DNA of 6,082 nt. Origin: Calditrichota bacterium (GTDB lineage Bacteria; Zixibacteria; MSB-5A5; GN15; FEB-12). The notes under the pieces were generated by a model. It was not told where the DNA came from and made no database searches. It saw only the letters and a program-made list of their open reading frames with translations. Location: the NCBI GenBank assembly GCA_008501655.1, contig QQUK01000220.1, positions 1 through 6,082 of the forward strand, in the 5' to 3' direction. Shown here piece by piece: positions 1-6,082 of this stretch (the first letter of the stretch is position 1; each line of letters begins with the position of its first letter). A program made the position numbers and the translations under genes.

Positions 1-448
1 CGATATATCCAAAAGCAACACCAACTCCGGATACAAATCTCGCATCTTTTCCATCAGCTACCGAGTACAATAGCGAATTGTAAAACGGTTGACCTGCTTC
101 ATATGAAAAATTTGATATAATAAAGAGGACAAGCAAAAGTACCATCATCGAAGTTGGTACAAGCGCCATCAGACCGAGTGAAATACAGCAGGTAACAGTA
201 AATAAAAAGAGAAAGAATTTTTTCTTTGTTGAATGATCTGAAACCGCCCCGAATGCAGGTAAAAGCAATGCTGCAACAAGCATAGAGAGTGCATATGGAA
301 TATCAAAGTAGCGGTCATCTTTTCCGAGATCTTCGACAATATATCGCTTGAGGTACAACGATACAATATTCATTGAAAAAATAGTATTGGCAAAATCATA
401 CAGCGACCAGCTGATGACATCTTTTCGAAACAGAGTTTTTTTCTGCAT
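1..448 (-). CDS. Major facilitator, UMF1/Atg22-like family (N-terminal part, runs off the window)
   Basis: The frame opens at an ATG at 448-446 and stays open to the window edge, giving the first 149 residues of a protein that is usually about 400-450 residues long. Seen in the sequence: an N-terminal SWSLYDFANTIFS stretch (about residues 13-25), a hydrophobic segment near 51-70 ending in GAVSDHSTKKK (the major-facilitator motif A between helices 2 and 3), helices near 79-97 and 100-116, then GQPFYNSLL and SGVGVAFGYI near the break. These blocks match the UMF1/Atg22-like transporter family (Pfam Atg22-type), an inner-membrane MFS branch whose bacterial substrates are mostly undefined. Only 6 bases separate this start from the stop of the upstream HD gene. 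I see no Shine-Dalgarno sequence, so translation probably depends on coupling to that gene. The family call is fairly secure; the substrate is unknown. Confidence 0.85.
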   Translation of the reverse strand, partial: MQKKTLFRKDVISWSLYDFANTIFSMNIVSLYLKRYIVEDLGKDDRYFDIPYALSMLVAALLLPAFGAVSDHSTKKKFFLFLFTVTCCISLGLMALVPTSMMVLLLVLFIISNFSYEAGQPFYNSLLYSVADGKDARFVSGVGVAFGYI

Positions 449-454
449 ATAGTT

Positions 455-1015
455 TTAGAGTTTTAACTGGTCAGAGATTGTCATCATTCCGTCCCGTACC
501 ATCAGTAAAAACTGGTCTGTCTCGAGACCAAGTTCGGAACATGCGGCTATATTTTCTCTGGTTGCCCCGGCTGCAAACCGTTTTTCCTTAAAACGTCTCA
601 TTAAAAAATCAGAATCAAGTGATGCCATTTTTTTATCCGGATGCATCAAAGCACAGGCAACGATAAATCCGGTTGTCGGGTCGACGGAATACAACGCCCA
701 ATCAAGTTTTGATTCACAGGGGATATGCCCGGGATGGGCATGGATGGCATGCATCATTTCATCGGGGATATTATATTCTTTCAGCCATTCAGCGGTAACA
801 TACGTATGCCGTGGTTCATCTTTTGCTGTTTCATTATAATCGAGGTCATGAAGGAGTCCGGTCAGTCCCCAGTAGTCGACATCTTCCCCAAAATGTTCAG
901 CTATCCTTCGCATACCTGCTTCGACAGCCAGAATATGTTTGAGGAGATTATTCTGTCCTATTTTTTCAACAACAAGATTATACGCAGTTTCACGTTCGAT
1001 TGGTAATTGAGTCAT
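455..1015 (-). CDS. HD-superfamily predicted hydrolase (COG2316-like)
   Basis: This 186-residue soluble protein has the HD metal-dependent phosphohydrolase pattern: H27 in LLKHILAVE, the paired H56-D57 in GLLHDLDYNET, a histidine cluster H89/H92/H94/H97, and D112 in LYSVDPTTG. The second half carries blocks I recognise from the COG2316-type family of predicted HD hydrolases: VDPTTGFIVACALMHPDKK (111-129) and RRFKEKRFAAGATRENIAAC (140-159). The length is typical of that family. Members are presumed to hydrolyse a phosphate ester or nucleotide in the cytoplasm, but I know of no established substrate. The ATG at 1015-1013 is the only sensible start, since the next Met is residue 35, inside the HD fold. 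No Shine-Dalgarno sequence precedes it. It follows the receptor gene after 43 bases and is followed 6 bases later by the UMF1-type transporter, suggesting a two-gene unit. A functional link to the transporter is inferred from position only. Confidence 0.88.
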   Translation of the reverse strand: MTQLPIERETAYNLVVEKIGQNNLLKHILAVEAGMRRIAEHFGEDVDYWGLTGLLHDLDYNETAKDEPRHTYVTAEWLKEYNIPDEMMHAIHAHPGHIPCESKLDWALYSVDPTTGFIVACALMHPDKKMASLDSDFLMRRFKEKRFAAGATRENIAACSELGLETDQFLLMVRDGMMTISDQLKL

Positions 1016-1020
1016 GTTAG

Positions 1021-1049
1021 AAGTAAAAACGAAAGGATGAAAATGTCAA
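1021..1049 (-). promoter_or_regulatory. Possible sigma-70-like promoter ahead of the HD gene
   Basis: On the minus strand the 43-base gap holds a perfect TTGACA (1049-1044), then 17 bases, then TTACTT (1026-1021), only 5 bases before the ATG of the HD gene. The -35 match and the spacing are good, but the -10 match is poor. If real, transcription would start at or next to the ATG, giving a leaderless message, which would fit the missing Shine-Dalgarno sequence. Chance occurrence in an AT-rich gap is quite possible. Some FCB-group phyla use different promoter elements, so this is a tentative call. Confidence 0.22.
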
Positions 1050-1058
1050 GCGGCTATC

Positions 1059-3047
1059 TTAGTCGAGGAAATTCCAGGTGAACCCATAATAAGTATATCT
1101 TCCCAGAATCTGATTCCCTTCCCGTACCGAGTATACCTGCTGGGTAGAGTTTAAGAATATGTAATGGAATCGGAATGACCCGAGTTCTGCGGAAATACCA
1201 AAGTTGAGTACCGGTATCTCCCCTAAAACCTCGCCGTTATATCCGGTATAAGGTCCACTGTAGGTTACTTCACTATAGCCGTATAGGTCGAGAAGTTTTT
1301 GTTTCCAGAAGACATGAATCTCGACATTGGCAAACAAATTATATTCGGGGCTGTATGCGAGCTGTTCCCGCCGTGCGTAATCTTTAATATGATAGGCACC
1401 ACCGAATGTCGCAGTAAACAGTTTGAAAAACTGAAACTTTGGCGTGACTGAAATATCAGCAAATGTTAAATCGGAATTTTTTGGTATGAATAGTTTTAAG
1501 GTAGTTCCCGAAATCGTCGTGTCATAATCATACCAGTCGATGCCGTTAAAAATCTTTCCACCGGTGATTGAGATATTGATATTATTGTTGGCATCACCAA
1601 ACTGCACCGTTGCTGTACCGGTCAATTGTTTTTCTGAACCGAGTCCTTCATTTCCGGTATCAGCATAATCAATACCACCACCATAGACCTGACTTTGCTG
1701 GTATGGAAGATGTAACTCATATAACGAAGGTGCCTTTTCAGAGTAACCGATTGAAAGATACAGAAGTGAACGTCGGGAGTCTCTGTTATATACTAATGAT
1801 GCAAAGGGAAGGAATCTATACGTTTTCATATATTCAAATCCGGAAGTAAACCCTATATTCTTGGTACCGGATGTCTTAAGTATCGACAGTGAAGGACGGA
1901 CAGTGTATCGGTCATAATCATCAAATCCGTTTTTAAATAAAAGTCGTTTTCCATCAATCTCTGCTTTGACCATATAGCCATCATGGACTGATTCCCGCTT
2001 GAATGATAATCCATCATTATGATAATGAAATCTCCCTCTGTATGAACCGTCGATGTATGATTTCTGTTTCTGGTAGAGGTAGCCGGCTGAGTATTTTACC
2101 GTCCGTTCGGGATTATGTTTTTCTATTATGAATTCCGCGTTTCGGTCGGTTCGATTCCGGTCAAATCCTGAAATGGAAAAATCCGGTTCTATGATAAAAG
2201 AACTTTTTCTGCGGAGAGTGTTTCCTGAAAAACTGAATGTGTAAGCTTCAGAGATCGGCATCAATACATTACCGGTATATTGGTATGAGTTATCGTCTGA
2301 AGAGAGTCTGTAGCCGGCGGTTTTTCTGTATTCCAAAGAAAAATCGACATGCTTCCCGTTAGTAAATTTTTTACTATATCGGCCTTTAGTATATGCATAG
2401 TCGAAATTAGCTTTTTCAATATCAAAAGAACTTTCCGGTTTGGTTGTATCCGGTGTTTTTGGAATACCGACATAAGTTGCTATTGACTGCTCCCCGCCAA
2501 AAATCTGACCGGCTCCGCCCGGAATCAAATAGATATCATTATCGAGAGCTGTAGGAATATCGTTATAATCAACCAATCCATCCGGTTCCAGAAAATGTTC
2601 AAAGGGATGAATCGAAAGTCCGTTCGAGATAAAATTCGTCCGGTCACCGGAAAGAGAAAACGGCTGTACAGTTTTCCGCATCGGTGTAAAATGATAATCG
2701 AGTACAAATGCCGAAGGCATATAGCGAAAATAATCACCAGCATCCCGGTAGGAAAACTCGCGAATATTGGATCGCTGACTTAATTTATCAGAGAGAAGAT
2801 AGACTGTAAGAGAATCATAAAATGAGATATAATCGCCCATTTCGACTACTTCCTGTTCAGCAACTTCCTGCTGACGCATTTTCTGTCGATCGAGGAATCC
2901 CTGATAGGCTGATTGAGCCGGGTTGAGTGAATCTCTTACCGGTTGATTCGATCGGGTGGAGTCGGCTGATTTCAGAGTATCTGGAAGTTGTGCTGAAATT
3001 TCCGCACAGGTAAATATGATACACATAATAATTATCTTTTTTAACAT
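1059..3047 (-). CDS. TonB-dependent-receptor-like outer-membrane barrel with divergent plug
   Basis: This 662-residue protein starts with a signal peptide (MLKK, a hydrophobic run, likely cut at EISA-Q after residue 19). A Gln/Glu-rich linker follows (about 20-70). Residues 95-195 read like a TonB plug: DAGDYFRYMPSAFV, FSLSGDRTNF-SNGLSI in the usual 'irG...DGv' position, DYNDIP, and IPGGAGQIFGGEQSIATYVGI matching the closing 'RGPxsxxYGxxAxGGxI' strand. From about 210 to the end the sequence alternates aromatic and polar residues in strand-like blocks separated by Asp/Asn/Gly/Ser turns, as in a large beta barrel. The expected role is ligand uptake across the outer membrane powered by TonB. No clear TonB box or N-terminal carboxypeptidase-like domain is visible, and the chain ends FTWNFLD rather than on an aromatic residue. 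The ATG lies inside the end of the S-component gene and has a good Shine-Dalgarno sequence. Ligand unknown. A plain porin-like or adhesin-like barrel is the main alternative. Confidence 0.8.
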   Translation of the reverse strand: MLKKIIIMCIIFTCAEISAQLPDTLKSADSTRSNQPVRDSLNPAQSAYQGFLDRQKMRQQEVAEQEVVEMGDYISFYDSLTVYLLSDKLSQRSNIREFSYRDAGDYFRYMPSAFVLDYHFTPMRKTVQPFSLSGDRTNFISNGLSIHPFEHFLEPDGLVDYNDIPTALDNDIYLIPGGAGQIFGGEQSIATYVGIPKTPDTTKPESSFDIEKANFDYAYTKGRYSKKFTNGKHVDFSLEYRKTAGYRLSSDDNSYQYTGNVLMPISEAYTFSFSGNTLRRKSSFIIEPDFSISGFDRNRTDRNAEFIIEKHNPERTVKYSAGYLYQKQKSYIDGSYRGRFHYHNDGLSFKRESVHDGYMVKAEIDGKRLLFKNGFDDYDRYTVRPSLSILKTSGTKNIGFTSGFEYMKTYRFLPFASLVYNRDSRRSLLYLSIGYSEKAPSLYELHLPYQQSQVYGGGIDYADTGNEGLGSEKQLTGTATVQFGDANNNINISITGGKIFNGIDWYDYDTTISGTTLKLFIPKNSDLTFADISVTPKFQFFKLFTATFGGAYHIKDYARREQLAYSPEYNLFANVEIHVFWKQKLLDLYGYSEVTYSGPYTGYNGEVLGEIPVLNFGISAELGSFRFHYIFLNSTQQVYSVREGNQILGRYTYYGFTWNFLD

Positions 3048-3574
3048 ACCAATCTCCGTTCCTTTTCATAAAAAGAAATAAGAAGCGGATAAAGTAAAGT
3101 AAAAATAACTATATTGCTTGCTACCGAAACCAAAGACCATAATGAGCCGACAATAAATCGCTCCCAGAATGGCTGAAACAACCAGGCATCAACAATATTC
3201 AACGGTAAAAAATATGCGATTGTACAAACAAGTGATGCTGATATCAGAATGAGTACAACGGATAACTTATTTTTGTTTTGATTTAGGTATTTATAACTGA
3301 AAGCACCAACAACTCCTGAAAACATTGTCCCGAGAATCTGGACTATCATGATTGGCGGCATCGCCGGACCATATGGATTAAACAATGTTGTTAATCCCAT
3401 TCCGACAGCACCGGTAATCATTCCGGGGATAAAACCCCACATATATCCGCAGGAGAAGACAATAAAAAAAATCAGGCTTACATTCAGCAAAAACGACGTT
3501 GCCCAGGAAAAGATATAGATTATCGCTGAAAAGAGCGCTATTCTGGGTATGAGTCGGATGCTTTGAGGTGTCAT
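3041..3574 (-). CDS. Probable ECF transporter S (substrate-binding) component
   Basis: This 177-residue, very hydrophobic protein has about six predicted helices (roughly 10-28, 31-47, 50-66, 73-95, 105-128, 138-168) and a short basic C-terminal tail. The core, FIPGMITGAVGMG followed by a loop TTLFNPYGPAMPP and IVQILGTMFSGVVGA, resembles the helix 3-loop-helix 4 region of energy-coupling-factor S components, and both size and helix count fit. S components bind a vitamin or other micronutrient in the inner membrane and work with an ECF module (EcfT plus two ATPases), none of which is in the window. The ATG overlaps the stop of the protease gene (ATGA, 3574-3571) and has no Shine-Dalgarno sequence, so translational coupling is likely. 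Its own end overlaps the start of the receptor gene by 7 bases. Next to a TonB-type receptor, a role in uptake of a large or scarce nutrient is likely. The substrate cannot be read. An unrelated small membrane protein remains possible. Confidence 0.72.
   Translation of the reverse strand: MTPQSIRLIPRIALFSAIIYIFSWATSFLLNVSLIFFIVFSCGYMWGFIPGMITGAVGMGLTTLFNPYGPAMPPIMIVQILGTMFSGVVGAFSYKYLNQNKNKLSVVLILISASLVCTIAYFLPLNIVDAWLFQPFWERFIVGSLWSLVSVASNIVIFTLLYPLLISFYEKERRLVC
3054..3057 (-). promoter_or_regulatory. Ribosome binding site of the receptor gene
   Basis: GGAG on the minus strand, six bases before the ATG at 3047-3045. It sits inside the last codons of the S-component gene, so the receptor can load its own ribosomes as well as being coupled to upstream translation. 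It supports the chosen receptor start. Confidence 0.7.
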
Positions 3575-5604
3575 CTGACAATCAGCAGTTTAGTTTTTTC
3601 TTCTGACAGCAGATTCCCTTTGTCATCATTATCATAGAATCTTGCCAATGCCATATAAACACCGGAAGCTACATTTTTACCGCTTTCGTTTTTCATATCC
3701 CAGGTAAGTTCAAATGAATTATCATCAATAGCGTCGTTATCCCAGACACCATTTTGGATTGAGAACAATCTTTCACCGGAAACAGTAAAGATATCAATCG
3801 TCAAATACGGTTGCTCGCCACTATTGAGAATCGGGACTCCCAAGGTATCGGTCGGGAGCTCAAAATGAAATTTTACAAATTCATTTTGCATTTCATTGAC
3901 CACAGCCGGATTGGGATAAGGGTAAAATGCAACCGCTTCGGAATTTGTCGGGATAGAATCTAAAAACATTGCATTAACAGCGGTTATTGTCAGCTTCTGA
4001 TCATTAGGATATACATAGAGCTGTCTATTAGGAGAAGCTGGTGTTAAAACATAAGTAATACTATTATAAGTTTGAGGATAATCCACTAATATACGTACAA
4101 AAGGACTGATAGCAAAAGGTGGAAGGAGATAACTATCTAATATCGAAACTTCTTTTGTATATCTATCCTCACCAAGAATTGTCATTCCCCAATTATTTCC
4201 GTACAATGAATCAAACTGCAGCAATGTTCTGAAGACTTCAACCGAATCTATGCATGAGTAAGTTACAGAGTCTACTTGAGTTGAATCGAGGCAAAAATAC
4301 CGGGGGACAACATACGGTAATCTTCTATATTTAATATAATATGACCCATTATGTTCCGGTCGGTATAGAACATTGTCATTCCATCCAATTGTCCTTGGGT
4401 AGCTGGAGACAACTGTCATTTGACCACCTGACAATTGATCAGAAAACTCAGGATAATTTGCACGTTCCTCATACCCAACACCTGCCGGAGCTACGGCTGC
4501 ACGGGAACCAGTAAAATAATTCCATGTGGCAAATTCATTAAAATCACTTTCAAAGTTTTGAGTACTTCCATTGATTGAATCCAAAACCTCCCCGGTCACT
4601 TGTAAGAAGTGCGGACCGGGACCATATTCACCACACTTTAACCAAATTGTTTTTATGATATCCCGACCATATTTCTCTGAAAGGAATAACGGAAACACAA
4701 CCGAGGCGTAAGGATGTAAATCATTGATCGGATTAAATTTCTGCAGTGAAGTCCAAGGTTGGTTAAAAAAGATCGGCAGATAACTGTAATAGTCGTTGAT
4801 ATTATCATAGACCTCTTCTTCCATCCAGACTGAAGACATCTCCATCCAGGCCGGACCTTCGATATCAAGAGCAACCTGACCTGACTCATAATAATCTATC
4901 CCAAGTTGAACTGCATGGAAAAATTCATGTGCTGCAGTTACTCTGATAGCGTCAAGGGGTCGAGTATCGTATTGAACAAGTTCAGCATAATCATTATCAA
5001 ACTCCATAAAAGTTGTTGCAACCGAGTCGCCTTCTAAATCAGCAATAACAGTGTCACTATATGTTAATCCATAAACAGCACCGTTAAAGTCAATAATATA
5101 TACATCGTATTTTTCATCTCCACCGGAAGCATAAAAAGAATCAGCCGGAGGAACCGGGTAGCCGAGAGTATCAATGATATAAGAATAAACATGATCCATG
5201 ATAAGAGCGACTGAATCGATATATCCGTCAATACCGCCCGGTACAGATGAGTATGGTTGATTATCACCGGTACGGTCAAAGTGAATCATAAATTTACCAG
5301 ACGGACTGACAATGGAGTCTGTCAATGCCGGACGAACCTGAACATCATTAACCCCGGAAGATTTAAGCAGATTCTGATCAAACTTATTCTTATTTATTTG
5401 AAATTGACGGACCATAGGGAAGCCGCATTTAACAGGCAGTTGAGCTGAATCGTCATCTGATGCAGAGTTGAGATGGTTCTTATGACCGGTTATATAAAGA
5501 TAATTATCAATTATCTCTTTTTGTTTTTCTATCGGTATCTCGTCTGCAAAAACTGATGAAAAAAGAATCATCGTACAAAACAGAAAACAAATAATATTTT
5601 TCAA
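3571..5604 (-). CDS. Secreted MXAN_6640-type zinc metalloprotease with C-terminal sorting domain
   Basis: This 677-residue exported protein begins with a signal peptide (MKN, a hydrophobic run, likely cut after SVFA at residue 20), followed by a possible propeptide to about residue 100. The catalytic centre is HEFFH (226-230) in AAHEFFHAVQLGIDYYE. It is followed by PAWMEMSSVWMEEEVYDNINDYY (252-273), where E255 is the best candidate third zinc ligand and E227 the general base. This arrangement is that of the MXAN_6640 family of putative metalloproteases. From about 556 the tail carries YPYPNPAV, a strand LTIDIFTVSGERLF, then ELTWDMKNESGKNVASGVY and a closing KTKLLIVR, the pattern of Por/type IX type-A sorting domains and FlgD-like Ig folds. 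It probably acts outside the cell or on its surface. The start is TTG (5604-5602), supported by GAGG five bases upstream and by the signal peptide; the next in-frame Met (residue 12) would destroy that peptide. Substrate protein unknown. Confidence 0.85.
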   Translation of the reverse strand: MKNIICFLFCTMILFSSVFADEIPIEKQKEIIDNYLYITGHKNHLNSASDDDSAQLPVKCGFPMVRQFQINKNKFDQNLLKSSGVNDVQVRPALTDSIVSPSGKFMIHFDRTGDNQPYSSVPGGIDGYIDSVALIMDHVYSYIIDTLGYPVPPADSFYASGGDEKYDVYIIDFNGAVYGLTYSDTVIADLEGDSVATTFMEFDNDYAELVQYDTRPLDAIRVTAAHEFFHAVQLGIDYYESGQVALDIEGPAWMEMSSVWMEEEVYDNINDYYSYLPIFFNQPWTSLQKFNPINDLHPYASVVFPLFLSEKYGRDIIKTIWLKCGEYGPGPHFLQVTGEVLDSINGSTQNFESDFNEFATWNYFTGSRAAVAPAGVGYEERANYPEFSDQLSGGQMTVVSSYPRTIGWNDNVLYRPEHNGSYYIKYRRLPYVVPRYFCLDSTQVDSVTYSCIDSVEVFRTLLQFDSLYGNNWGMTILGEDRYTKEVSILDSYLLPPFAISPFVRILVDYPQTYNSITYVLTPASPNRQLYVYPNDQKLTITAVNAMFLDSIPTNSEAVAFYPYPNPAVVNEMQNEFVKFHFELPTDTLGVPILNSGEQPYLTIDIFTVSGERLFSIQNGVWDNDAIDDNSFELTWDMKNESGKNVASGVYMALARFYDNDDKGNLLSEEKTKLLIVR

Positions 5605-5605
5605 C

Positions 5606-6082
5606 TCATCCTCGTTTCTTTTCTTTATATGATTTTAAAAACTCAAAATATCTGAATGGAACTTTTTGAGAGCCTATTTTATCCATACGTCCCTCTCTCC
5701 CATGATAATCAGAACCACCGGTGACAAGCAAGCGGTATCTCTCAGCAAGGTGTTTATACCGGTCGACATCGGACATCTTATGTTTTGTATGATAAGCTTC
5801 TATGCCATCAAGTCCGAGGTCAACTAACATTTCAAGATATTTTTCTTTCTGATTGATTCCCGGATGAGCAAGTACAGCTATCCCTCCGGCCTTGTGAATC
5901 AGCTCTATCGCTTCCTGTGGTGTAAAATTATTTTTGGGAACATACGCGGGACAGCGATCCCCGATATATTTCTGAAATGCAAGTTCGTAATCATGAATCT
6001 GTTTTTGGTCATACATTGTTTGAGCAATATGCGGTCTGCCGACAACTGATCCATCTGTAGTAGACAGTACCTGGTCATAAGT
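5606..6082 (-). CDS. PHP-domain phosphoesterase, YciV/TrpH (RNase AM)-like (C-terminal part, 5' end outside the window)
   Basis: The frame is open from the window edge to a TGA at 5608-5606, giving 158 residues of a family usually near 280. The Met at 6016 is not the start, because the family block VVGRPHIAQTM lies just upstream in the same frame. Counting from the window edge, visible motifs are GRPHIA (15-20), AFQKYIG and PAYVPKNNFTPQEAIELI, AVLAHPG (H73), GIEAYHTKH (E95, H98, H101) and LLVTGGSDYHG (D125, H127). These are the later metal-binding motifs of the PHP fold; the first HxH motif must lie beyond the window. Relatives (COG0613) act in the cytoplasm as 3',5'-nucleotide phosphatases or 5'-3' exoribonucleases that trim RNA ends, using a metal cluster. 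The C-terminus ends in a basic tail (KEKKRG) whose codons carry the ribosome binding site of the next gene. The link to the downstream uptake genes appears positional. The family call is strong; exact substrate is not settled. Confidence 0.9.
   Translation of the reverse strand, partial: TYDQVLSTTDGSVVGRPHIAQTMYDQKQIHDYELAFQKYIGDRCPAYVPKNNFTPQEAIELIHKAGGIAVLAHPGINQKEKYLEMLVDLGLDGIEAYHTKHKMSDVDRYKHLAERYRLLVTGGSDYHGREGRMDKIGSQKVPFRYFEFLKSYKEKKRG
5610..5613 (-). promoter_or_regulatory. Ribosome binding site deciding a TTG start for the metalloprotease
   Basis: GAGG on the minus strand, ending five bases before the TTG at 5604-5602 and lying within the last codons of the PHP gene. An ATG at 5609-5607 sits between the two but is out of frame and stops after two codons (ATG AGT TGA). 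TTG is therefore the start that gives the signal peptide. Confidence 0.65.

Noticed and set aside
169..366. 65-residue minus-strand frame near the window edge
   Set aside because: It is an out-of-frame shadow of the UMF1-type transporter, whose frame is open from 448 to 1 and carries the family motifs.
725..741. Inverted repeat ATGCCC-5-GGGCAT
   Set aside because: It falls within the His/Pro/Gly-rich codons of the HD gene, has a six-base stem without a T-run, and is not placed as a terminator or operator.
725..1006. 93-residue open frame on the plus strand
   Set aside because: It lies entirely inside the HD hydrolase gene on the opposite strand, resembles no family, and its composition is what an antisense shadow gives.
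1016..1058. Rho-independent terminator after the receptor gene
   Set aside because: The 43-base gap has no GC-rich hairpin; the T-rich run is not preceded by a stem.
3575..3600. Independent ribosome binding site for the S-component gene
   Set aside because: No purine-rich match to the 16S tail is visible before the ATG; the ATGA overlap with the protease stop explains initiation better.
5606..6016. Reading the Met at 6016 as the start of a complete 136-residue PHP protein
   Set aside because: The same frame continues upstream to the window edge and encodes the conserved GRPHIA block, so the gene is truncated by the window.
5864..6049. 61-residue open frame on the plus strand
   Set aside because: It is antisense to the conserved PHP coding sequence, which is clearly the real gene, and has no recognisable motif or ribosome binding site.

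Overview
This window is a tightly packed stretch of a diderm bacterial chromosome. All six genes lie on the minus strand, so transcription runs from position 6082 towards 1. Base composition is roughly 40% G+C by eye. No gap exceeds 50 bases, and I see no rRNA, tRNA, CRISPR array, insertion sequence or convincing terminator. Three features point to the Bacteroidota/FCB side of the tree or a related candidate phylum: a secreted metalloprotease with a C-terminal Por/FlgD-type sorting domain, a TonB-dependent-receptor-like outer-membrane barrel, and a UMF1/Atg22-type transporter. That placement is inference, and no marker gene here fixes the taxon.

Layout in transcription order: (1) 6082-5606, the C-terminal part of a PHP-domain phosphoesterase of the YciV/TrpH (RNase AM) type, whose N-terminus lies outside the window. 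(2) 5604-3571, a 677-residue exported zinc metalloprotease of the MXAN_6640 type with a type-A-like sorting tail, starting on TTG one base after the PHP stop. (3) 3574-3041, a six-helix membrane protein that looks like an ECF transporter substrate-binding (S) component, joined to the protease by an ATGA overlap. (4) 3047-1059, a 662-residue outer-membrane receptor-like barrel with a divergent plug, overlapping the S-component gene by 7 bases. After a 43-base gap come (5) 1015-455, an HD-superfamily hydrolase, and (6) 448-1, the N-terminal part of a UMF1/Atg22-type major facilitator that runs off the window.

The most interesting unit is genes 2-4. A secreted or surface protease, an inner-membrane ECF S component and an outer-membrane TonB-type receptor have overlapping reading frames and so are probably made together. 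The simplest hypothesis is a scavenging cassette: the protease frees a protein-bound micronutrient, the receptor takes it across the outer membrane, and the S component, with an ECF module encoded elsewhere, takes it across the inner membrane. The ligand cannot be read from the sequence. The PHP, HD and UMF1 genes look like housekeeping or accessory neighbours. A weak promoter-like element in the 43-base gap may give the HD-UMF1 pair its own start.

Independently of the genes, the tetranucleotide CCGG is strikingly common across the whole window (about 50 by hand count), while GGCC is almost absent (about 3).
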